The translations under genes and the position numbers were made by a program. Shown one piece after another: positions 57,792 to 64,000 of a DNA stretch of 64,000 nucleotides. Source of the DNA: Halomonas urumqiensis (GTDB taxonomy: Bacteria > Pseudomonadota > Gammaproteobacteria > Pseudomonadales > Halomonadaceae). The DNA lies in the NCBI RefSeq assembly GCF_003028575.1, contig NZ_PYUD01000001.1, positions 1 through 64,000 of the forward strand. The letters run 5' to 3'. The notes under the pieces were generated by a model. The model saw nothing but the letters and a program-made list of their open reading frames with translations. It searched no databases and was not told the origin of the DNA. How positions within the stretch are numbered: the stretch's first letter is position 1; the number at the start of each line of letters is the position of its first letter.

Positions 57792-58445
57792 TCACTCCTT
57801 GATCTGTGTCTTGCGAAGGTACGGGAAGATCGTCTCGTAGTCGCCGAACTTCGCCTTGGCATCTTCGTTCGAGACACTGGGTGGAATGATCACGTCCTCA
57901 CCGACCGTCCAGTCGGCGGGGGTGGCGATACCGTGCTTGGCGGTGGCCTGCAGGGCATCCAGCGCGCGCAGTACCTCGCCGAAATTGCGGCCCACGGTCA
58001 TCGGGTAGGTCATCGACAGCTTGAGCTGCTTGTCGGGACCGATGATGAACACGGTACGCACGGTGGCGCTGTCGGCCGGTGTGCGACCGTCAGGCAGGTA
58101 GGCATCGGCCGGCAGCATGTCGAAGGCCTTGGCAACCGCCAGGCCATCATCGGCGATGATCGGAAAGTCCACCTGGCTGCTGGCGTAACTCTCGATGTCA
58201 CCGATCCAGCGCTTGTGATCCTCCACGCCATCCACCGACACACCGATCACCTTGGTGCCACGCTTGCGCCATTCTTCGGCGAGTTTTGAGACGGCGCCGA
58301 ACTCGGTGGTGCACACCGGGGTGAAGTCCTTCGGATGCGAGAACAGGATGGCCCAGCTGTCGCCGATCCACTCATGGAATCGAATCGGCCCCTGGCTGGT
58401 CTCGGCCTCGAAATCCGGTACGACTTCGTTGATGCGCAAAGACAT
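57792..58445 (-). CDS. 1-Cys peroxiredoxin (Prx6/AhpC-TSA family)
   Basis: It reduces peroxides with a single peroxidatic cysteine. The 217-residue protein has FSHPKDFTPVCTTEFG with the catalytic Cys (about 45), DGVEDHKRWIGDIE and the long Prx6 C-terminal domain (GRNFGEVLRALDALQ, TPADWTVGEDVIIPPSVS). No resolving cysteine is seen. A strong start with GAGGAG upstream. It is divergent from the EIIC-EAL gene. Confidence 0.94.
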   Translation of the reverse strand: MSLRINEVVPDFEAETSQGPIRFHEWIGDSWAILFSHPKDFTPVCTTEFGAVSKLAEEWRKRGTKVIGVSVDGVEDHKRWIGDIESYASSQVDFPIIADDGLAVAKAFDMLPADAYLPDGRTPADSATVRTVFIIGPDKQLKLSMTYPMTVGRNFGEVLRALDALQATAKHGIATPADWTVGEDVIIPPSVSNEDAKAKFGDYETIFPYLRKTQIKE

Positions 58446-58784
58446 GATGGCATTCTCCTCTGGGTTTGGATGAACGGCCCGAATCGACGGCTCGGCGCCG
58501 AGTGGCCTGTCGTGTCATCAGAATGGCATGCTCTCGCCGGAGCGTGAAGTCCCGTCGTCAGTTCCTAGCGTGCTTACTTTATGCCATTCGCGCCCTGTAG
58601 TGCCTCAATCAGCACAATGTCACGCACCAAAAAAAGCTCTTTAGCACACCGCAATATGAAATTTTGTTAATTGTGCTTTAGTGATGGCTTATTCATGGTC
58701 GTTCACTCTTTTTGCTCCTATGGTCATATCTCATCACCGCTCAATCGGTAAATTAAGGTTAAATTCCCATCACTGGAGTGTCCT
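58446..58784. other. Intergenic region between peroxiredoxin and EIIC-EAL genes
   Basis: This is a divergent regulatory region, GC-rich near the peroxiredoxin gene and AT-rich from about 58560. No gene is seen. Several weak -10-like sequences occur, but none has a good -35. GGAG lies 6 nt before the ATG at 58785. Confidence 0.6.
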
Positions 58785-60866
58785 ATGAGCACTCAGGGTA
58801 TGGCCCCACAGAAGTGTCCAGCGGGGCACTTTCAGCCATTTACGCCACTGCAATCCATTCGCGATAGCTTGCTTTGGTTGGTGCCGTGCTTCGTCGCCTC
58901 GTCACTGCTTGCATTCTTCGCCAGCCTGATCAACTTCTTCGGGCTGCCATTCCCGCAGGTCGCTTACTACCTCGAGGTATTTCACGAGCACTTTTACAAC
59001 CTGTTGCCATTCCTGATCGGGGTGGCGCTCTCGAGCCGGCTGTGCATGGATTATGATCTGCCGCGTCCACCGGTCGCGTTGTTCGCTCTGGTGGTATTGG
59101 TGGTGATTCTGGCCCAGCTCGATCTCTACTTTCCCGATACCTACAATTTCCACGGAATCTTCGGTTTCATCGTGCCGTTCCTCACCGTGCCGCTGATGGC
59201 CTTCCTGCACCGGCGTGGCTTCGGCCGGCTGGTCAAGTCGAATATCACTGGCATCCATGTGCGTGATTCCCTGAATCTGATCATCCCCGGGTTCTGCGTG
59301 CTGTTGACTACGGTTGGCGTGCTGCAGGTCATCTACCTGCTGGTCGAGATGCTGCCCATCACCCCCCCGGCACTGGACATGGTGGAAGAGCCCTACAGCG
59401 CCGGATTGTTGATGGTGTTGCTGAACTCGCTGTTCTGGTTCATTGGCGTCCATGGGTACTTCGCCATCACTCCGCTGATCGAGGATCTGGTGGCGGTGGA
59501 GAGTGGACTGCTGAGCGGCGGGCTCTCGTTCTTCGGCAGCTTCGTGTTCATTGGTGGGGTGGGGGCCACCATGTCGCTTCTGATCGCGATCCTGCTGTTC
59601 TCGCGTAGCCGGCTGTATCGCAAGCTGGCGATCATCTCGATCCCCATCGCGTTGTTCAATATCAACGAGGTGCTGCTGTTCTGCCTGCCGATCATCCTCA
59701 ACTACCGCCTGCTGGTACCCTTCGTCGCCTTGCCGATGCTGAACTGTGCGGTTGGGCTGGCGCTGATCCAGCAGGAGGTGTTGACGGTCCATGCCGGCGC
59801 CATGCCGATCAACAGTCCGGTGCTGTTCAATGCCTGGATCAGTACCGATGGCAGCTTGATGGGGCCTATCGTGCAGGTGGTGCTGGTGCTGGTGGGGGTC
59901 TTCCTCTACCTGCCGTTCATGGTCTGGAACGATCGGCGTCAGGCCAATGCCCATGTCCAGCTGGAGCAACTCAACGCCACCTTCAGCACCCGCTACGAGG
60001 ATATCTATTATCTGGCTGGCGATCCGGTCACCGAATCTCAGGTGCGGCGGGCCAGGGTGGAGGAGTTGATCGATCGCTTCAGGGCGGTCCAGAACCTCTC
60101 CTTCAAGATGTTCTACCAGCCCAAGGTCGATCCTGTACGCGGAACTGTGATGGGGGCCGAGGCGCTGATCCGTGCCCAGGACAAGGAGGGCCGGCTGGTA
60201 TCTCCAGGTGTCTTTCTGCCGACCTTTCACGATGGGCGAATGATGAAGCATATCGACCAGTGGGTATTTCTCGAGGTGGTGGAGCAAATTCAGGAGTGGC
60301 GAGATACCGGCCATCACCTGGTGCCGATCAGTGTCAATCTCGATGCCGAGACGCTCGCCGATGAACAGGTGATGAAGCAGATAGTGAAGACGCTCCAGCC
60401 GGTCGCCGAGTTCATTCGGGTCGAAATCACCGAAGAGGTGCTGGCCCAGACGGACGCTGTCGCCAAGGAGTCGCTGGCACTGCTCAAGGCCCAGCGAATC
60501 GCCATCGATATCGACGATTTCGGTACCGGGTACTCGTCATTGAGTTACATTTCGCGGTTCAGGCCCGATGCCGTGAAGCTCGATCGCAGCTTCGTGCTGA
60601 ACTTGACGGAGAGCCACGGCATTCGGCTATTCGACAGTGTCATCGAGTTCGCTCAATCCATGGGGCTTGCGGTGATCGTCGAGGGGGTCGAGTCCGAGGC
60701 GGAGCTCGTTCATGTGCGCCGCCATCGTGGCCTGTTGGTGCAGGGCTGGTGCTACAGCCCGGCGCTTCCGCCGGATGGCTTCCAGGAATTCATGAAGGAG
60801 TACCTGAACCCCAAACCCGAGCGAATCAAGCGGCTCGGCACGGCTAGCGCTGGTGGCGCCGCTTGA
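58785..60866 (+). CDS. PTS EIIC-like membrane domain fused to an EAL c-di-GMP phosphodiesterase
   Basis: The 693-residue protein has an N-terminal EIIC transporter domain of the lactose/cellobiose type (about 20-385, ten or so helices). It has the signature NSLFWFIGVHGYFAITPLIE and INEVLLFCLPI. A cytoplasmic EAL domain follows (about 425-675). All the catalytic residues are visible: AEALIRAQ, SVNLDAETL, EITEE, IDDFGTGYSS, KLDRSF, EGVESE and QGWCYSPAL, so it is likely an active c-di-GMP hydrolase. No EIIA or EIIB is nearby, so the EIIC part may sense a sugar rather than transport it. It overlaps xseA tail to tail by 23 bp. Confidence 0.9.
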   Translation: MSTQGMAPQKCPAGHFQPFTPLQSIRDSLLWLVPCFVASSLLAFFASLINFFGLPFPQVAYYLEVFHEHFYNLLPFLIGVALSSRLCMDYDLPRPPVALFALVVLVVILAQLDLYFPDTYNFHGIFGFIVPFLTVPLMAFLHRRGFGRLVKSNITGIHVRDSLNLIIPGFCVLLTTVGVLQVIYLLVEMLPITPPALDMVEEPYSAGLLMVLLNSLFWFIGVHGYFAITPLIEDLVAVESGLLSGGLSFFGSFVFIGGVGATMSLLIAILLFSRSRLYRKLAIISIPIALFNINEVLLFCLPIILNYRLLVPFVALPMLNCAVGLALIQQEVLTVHAGAMPINSPVLFNAWISTDGSLMGPIVQVVLVLVGVFLYLPFMVWNDRRQANAHVQLEQLNATFSTRYEDIYYLAGDPVTESQVRRARVEELIDRFRAVQNLSFKMFYQPKVDPVRGTVMGAEALIRAQDKEGRLVSPGVFLPTFHDGRMMKHIDQWVFLEVVEQIQEWRDTGHHLVPISVNLDAETLADEQVMKQIVKTLQPVAEFIRVEITEEVLAQTDAVAKESLALLKAQRIAIDIDDFGTGYSSLSYISRFRPDAVKLDRSFVLNLTESHGIRLFDSVIEFAQSMGLAVIVEGVESEAELVHVRRHRGLLVQGWCYSPALPPDGFQEFMKEYLNPKPERIKRLGTASAGGAA

Positions 60867-62196
60867 CCTCGACGCGCAGTCGTCCTTCGCCCAGCCGCGC
60901 GGTCAATGTCTGCCCCGGCTGGGTGTCGTGTGCGCGGTGAATCACCCCACCCTGATCGTCCTCCAGAATCGCATAGCCGCGCCCCAGTACGGCCAAGGGG
61001 CTGACGGCCTGCAACTCACGGGCGAGCCCCGCCACCCGTTCGCGCTGACGGGCCAGTTCGCGCGGTATGGCAGCGAACAACCTGGCTTGCACGGTGCCCA
61101 GTTGGCGGGTTGCCTGGGCCAGTTGCCGTTGTGGCGAGTGGGCGGCCAGGCGGGCCGTTAGATGGCGCTTGCGGTGCCTGTCTGCTTCCAGGCGCCCCTG
61201 CATGCCGCGCGCCAGCCGCGCTTCCAGCTGGGCGAGGGTGGTGCGCTGGCGGGCCAGTACGTCGCCGGGATGCCGCAACCTGGCCTTCAGATGATCCAGC
61301 CGCTGCCCTTCGCGTTCGAGCCGTGCCGACTGGGCGCGTTCGAGCCGGCTGCCCAGCAGTGCCAGGCGCGTGGCCAGTTCGCGCTGGTCCGGTACCAGCT
61401 GCTCGGCCGCCGCCGACGGGGTGGGGGCACGCATATCGGCGGCGAAATCGGCCAGTGTGACGTCTACCTCGTGGCCGACCGCCGACATCACCGGCAAGCG
61501 TGAATGAAAGATCGCCCTGGCCAGGTGCTCGTCGTTGAACGCCCACAGGTCTTCCAGGCTGCCACCCCCGCGGGTGATCAGGATGGCGTCGCGGCTCGGG
61601 TCAAGCATCGCTTGGCGATTGAGCAGCCCCAGTGCCGCGATGATCGCGGGTGCCGCTTCACGACCCTGTACGGGCACCGGAATCAGCGTGACGCTGGCCA
61701 GCGGCCAGCGCGCCTTCAACACCGCCAGCACATCGCGAATCGCCGCCCCGGTGGGAGATGTCACGACAAGCAGGTGGCGGGGTGGGTAGGGCAGAGGGCG
61801 GGCATTGGCGAAGACCCCTTCGTCGGCGAGCCGGGTCTTGAGGCGTTCGAAGGCGGCCAGCAGTTCGCCGATGCCCGCCGCCTGAACCGCTTCGACGATC
61901 AGTTGGTAATCGCCGCGCGGCTCGAAGATCGAGAGCCGCCCCCGCACGCGCACCAGGTCGCCATCGCGCATCGGCGCGCCAACGAAGCGCGCCCGATTGC
62001 GAAACAGCGCGCAGCGCAACTGGGCCTGGTCATCCTTGAGAGTGAAGTACACATGCCCGGAGTTTGGCCGCGAGACCCCCGAGAGCTCACCTTCCACCCA
62101 GACATCGCCGAAGCGCCCCTCCAGCATCTGGCGGGCGCTGCGATTCAGCTCGCTGACGGTTAGCGCGGTGGGTGCGGTGGGTGCGGGGGGCGGCAT
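60844..62196 (-). CDS. xseA: Exodeoxyribonuclease VII large subunit
   Basis: It degrades single-stranded DNA together with XseB. From the ATG beginning MPPPAPTAPTALTVSEL the protein has 450 residues. An N-terminal OB fold (VWVEGELSGVSRPNSGHVYFTLKD) is followed by a catalytic region with TSPTGAAIRDVL, ITRGGGSLEDLWAFND and GHEVDVTLADFAADMRAPTPS. An Arg/Gln-rich coiled coil (about 270-390) and a small C-terminal domain (AVLGRGYAIL) follow. It is opposite to guaB in orientation, a common gammaproteobacterial arrangement. Confidence 0.95.
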   Translation of the reverse strand: MPPPAPTAPTALTVSELNRSARQMLEGRFGDVWVEGELSGVSRPNSGHVYFTLKDDQAQLRCALFRNRARFVGAPMRDGDLVRVRGRLSIFEPRGDYQLIVEAVQAAGIGELLAAFERLKTRLADEGVFANARPLPYPPRHLLVVTSPTGAAIRDVLAVLKARWPLASVTLIPVPVQGREAAPAIIAALGLLNRQAMLDPSRDAILITRGGGSLEDLWAFNDEHLARAIFHSRLPVMSAVGHEVDVTLADFAADMRAPTPSAAAEQLVPDQRELATRLALLGSRLERAQSARLEREGQRLDHLKARLRHPGDVLARQRTTLAQLEARLARGMQGRLEADRHRKRHLTARLAAHSPQRQLAQATRQLGTVQARLFAAIPRELARQRERVAGLARELQAVSPLAVLGRGYAILEDDQGGVIHRAHDTQPGQTLTARLGEGRLRVEVKRRHQR

Positions 62197-62272
62197 GGCG
62201 CGGCTCCTGATGATGAAGCGCCAGACTACCACGCAGCCGCGGATGGATTGAATTCAGGGCGTTGGACACGGC

Positions 62273-62297
62273 TGCGCCCGGCCAAGGGCCGGGCGCA
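62273..62297. terminator. Strong hairpin between xseA and the PRC-barrel gene
   Basis: An 11-bp perfect GC-rich stem pairs TGCGCCCGGCC (62273-62283) with GGCCGGGCGCA (62287-62297) around AAG. It lies downstream of the PRC-barrel gene (minus strand) but has no T-run on that side, so it may be a termination or RNA-protection hairpin. Confidence 0.55.
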
Positions 62298-62300
62298 GGT

Positions 62301-62339
62301 GGGTTTTGCTGAAGGGTTTTGCTGAAGGGTATTGATGAT
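62301..62339. repeat. 13-bp tandem repeat (GGGTTTTGCTGAA, two exact and one degenerate copy)
   Basis: Two perfect 13-bp units (62301-62313, 62314-62326) are followed by a diverged third (62327-62339). The array lies just after the 3' end of the PRC-barrel gene. Confidence 0.75.
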
Positions 62340-62368
62340 GGGTGCTGCGAGAATCCTTCGGTCGCGTA

Positions 62369-62947
62369 TCAGTTGCCGTCGGTGGACATCGCATCCAGGG
62401 CCGAATTCCAGGCGCGCTGGGCGTTCTCGCGGGTGGTTTCCCAGGCGCTTTCCGCACCTTCCTGGGTGGTTTCCCAAGCGCTTTGGGCGCCTTCCTGGGT
62501 TTCCATCCACGCCTCGCGGGAACGCTCACGGGCCTGCTGCCACCAGTCGTTGTCGTAGACCGGATAGCCCTCGATCTCGTCGGCGCTGGCATCCAGCATC
62601 ACGCGGTGCTCGGTGTCGCCGTCGTCGTCCTGGTAGGTCGTCAGGCTGAACTGGCCAGCCTTGACGATAAACTCTTGCCCGCCAAGGTTCAGCACGCTGC
62701 CGCTTTCGATGACCAGAGCGGCGACGCCCATGCCCTCGTCGAGCAGGATGTCCTCGACCTCACCGACTTCCTCTTCGGGGTTGGCGCTCAAGTAGACATC
62801 GGCATCGATGATGTCCTCGGCGGAGTAGAGGCCCTGGGGTTGATGGCCTTGGGGTTGATGGCCATGGTTTTCTGCCATAGCACTGGCACTGATGCCGGCG
62901 GCAAGGGCCGCGATGGTCAGTGCGAGGGGGGTTGTCATCTTCGTCAT
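62369..62947 (-). CDS. Secreted PRC-barrel domain protein with 11-residue Trp repeats
   Basis: The 192-residue protein begins with a signal peptide (about 1-26, ending SASAMA). A short His/Gln stretch (HGHQPQGHQPQG) is followed by a PRC-barrel-like beta domain (YSAEDIIDADVYLSANPEEE, VGEVEDILLDEG, about 40-130). The C-terminal part has four WxxxxxGAxSA-type units of 11 residues (AWMETQEGAQS, AWETTQEGAES, AWETTRENAQR), an amphipathic apolipoprotein-like repeat. The ATG has AAGGAG upstream. It is probably a stress or envelope protein; the specific function is unknown. Confidence 0.82.
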   Translation of the reverse strand: MTKMTTPLALTIAALAAGISASAMAENHGHQPQGHQPQGLYSAEDIIDADVYLSANPEEEVGEVEDILLDEGMGVAALVIESGSVLNLGGQEFIVKAGQFSLTTYQDDDGDTEHRVMLDASADEIEGYPVYDNDWWQQARERSREAWMETQEGAQSAWETTQEGAESAWETTRENAQRAWNSALDAMSTDGN

Positions 62948-63030
62948 GGGTCTCTCCTTGATCCTGCGAATCTGCAGTGACGCAGTGTAGACCCACCCTA
63001 GAGCAGATCGTTGCAACCTGCATACCCCCC

Positions 63031-63060
63031 GTGACGAGACCCACCCTTGGCCGTTATAAT
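63031..63060 (+). promoter_or_regulatory. Sigma-70 promoter candidate for guaB
   Basis: The perfect -10 TATAAT at 63055-63060 is preceded by GTGACG at 63031-63036 (18-bp spacing). The predicted start of transcription is about 40 bp before the guaB ATG. Confidence 0.65.
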
Positions 63061-63109
63061 GGTTGATTAACTTCCCCTCCGTTCACCAGCTCACTGGGTG
63101 TTGCCGATT

Positions 63110-64000
63110 ATGCTACGTATGGCCCAAGAAGCACTTACGTTCGACGACGTATTGCTCGTGCCCGGCTACTCCGATGTCCTCCCCAAGGACGTCAGCCTCC
63201 GGACCCGCCTGACCCGCAACCTCTTCCTCAATATCCCGCTCGCTTCGGCCGCCATGGATACCGTCACCGAAGCCCGCCTGGCCATCGCCATGGCCCAGGA
63301 AGGTGGCATCGGCATCATCCACAAGAACATGACCATCGCCTCTCAGGCCGCCGAAGTCCGCAAGGTCAAGAAGCACGAGAGCGTGATCGTCAAGGACCCG
63401 GTTACCGTGGGGCCCAAGGCCAAGCTCGAAGACCTGCTGGCGATGGCCAACGAGCATGGTTTCTCCGGCTTCCCGGTGGTCGAGGGCGAGACCCTGGTCG
63501 GCATCGTCACCGAGCGTGACATGCGCTTCCAGCCCAATCATGGCGACAGCGTGGCCGACATCATGACCCCGCGCGAGCGTCTGGTCACGGTGGCCGAAGG
63601 CACCAACCTCAACGTCATCAAGTCGATGATGCAGGAGCACCGCGTCGAAAAGATGCTGGTGGTGAACGATCGGTTCCACCTGCGTGGCCTGGTCACCTTC
63701 AAGGACATCGAGAAGGCACGCACCTTCCCCAGCGCCGCCAAGGATGCCGATGGCCGCCTGCTGGTCGGCGCCGCCGTGGGCACCGGCCCGGAAACGCCGG
63801 ATCGTATCGCCGCACTCGCCGAAGCCGGTGTCGACGCCATCATCATCGACACCGCCCATGGCCACTCCAAGGGCGTGATCGACCGGGTGCGCTGGGCCAA
63901 GGAGCACTTCCCGCAGATTCAGGTGATCGGTGGCAACATCGCCACCGCCGAGGCAGCCACGGCACTTGCCGAAGCGGGCGCGGATGCCGTGAAGGTGGGT
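63110..64000 (+). CDS. guaB: IMP dehydrogenase (3' part beyond the window)
   Basis: It makes XMP from IMP, the entry to GMP synthesis. The visible 297 codons have [50 protein letters not shown], the CBS-pair insert (about 95-210; [40 protein letters not shown]), then [21 protein letters not shown] and [12 protein letters not shown]. The catalytic-cysteine loop lies past the window end. A second in-frame ATG three codons in is less likely. Confidence 0.96.
   Translation, partial: MLRMAQEALTFDDVLLVPGYSDVLPKDVSLRTRLTRNLFLNIPLASAAMDTVTEARLAIAMAQEGGIGIIHKNMTIASQAAEVRKVKKHESVIVKDPVTVGPKAKLEDLLAMANEHGFSGFPVVEGETLVGIVTERDMRFQPNHGDSVADIMTPRERLVTVAEGTNLNVIKSMMQEHRVEKMLVVNDRFHLRGLVTFKDIEKARTFPSAAKDADGRLLVGAAVGTGPETPDRIAALAEAGVDAIIIDTAHGHSKGVIDRVRWAKEHFPQIQVIGGNIATAEAATALAEAGADAVKVG

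Overview
The window is GC-rich with dense, mostly uninterrupted coding. It comes from a gammaproteobacterium, most likely Halomonadaceae (Halomonas-like). This rests on the gene families and neighbourhoods (smc-zipA-ligA, xseA/guaB, Na+-pumping oxaloacetate decarboxylase, the full ccm operon, ArgA with a fused kinase-like domain). No rRNA or tRNA gene was seen, so the genus is an inference.

Layout. 1-127: tail of an IS3-type insertion sequence. 234-4850: dusC facing the oadGAB sodium-pump operon, then a terminator and a 225-bp MITE-like repeat. 5273-12662: type II secretion genes gspG-H-I-J-K-L-M-(C-like)-D in one overlapping run. 12685-26259, opposite strand: one contiguous run that starts with a giant 1859-residue multicopper oxidase, continues with a beta-propeller protein, two SCO1/SenC copper chaperones and a cytochrome c/periplasmic-binding fusion, and ends with gspE and gspF. 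26696-27884: yigZ and an HTH-less LexA-like protease behind an SOS box. 28129-35318: ccmABCDEFGHI for cytochrome c maturation. 35338-43272: smc, zipA, ligA, yheU. 43319-47713: mnmC, a DnaA-box pair, a second copy of the MITE, yciI, a PHP phosphoesterase and yciO. 47754-53270: a voltage-sensor K+ channel, a CYTH protein, a Pit phosphate transporter with its partner, and argA. 53271-54211: a 0.9-kb gene-free region with a sigma-54 promoter candidate and a structured RNA candidate. 54212-57689: the GlrK-QseG-GlrR two-component system. 57792-64000: 1-Cys peroxiredoxin, a PTS-EIIC/EAL fusion, xseA, a PRC-barrel protein and the start of guaB.

Most interesting system. The multicopper oxidase run looks like a metal-oxidation module, with Mn(II) as the best guess, that is co-transcribed with its own secretion ATPase and platform (gspE, gspF). 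The other gsp genes converge on it. Its leader (26297-26373, minus strand) has the sequence and fold of a class I cyclic-di-GMP (GEMM-I) riboswitch, followed by a hairpin that covers the ribosome binding site. The ccm operon next door could supply the haem attachment that the fused cytochrome needs, and a c-di-GMP phosphodiesterase (EAL) lies further along.

Second candidate. Upstream of glrK there is a good -24/-12 element, degenerate TGTC-N10 sites of the GlrR type upstream of it, and then about 470 nt of structured sequence. That sequence has three CAAGGAYG motifs (CsrA/RsmA type) and a strong terminator. It looks like a regulatory RNA in the place where enterics keep glmY, but with CsrA-sponge features.
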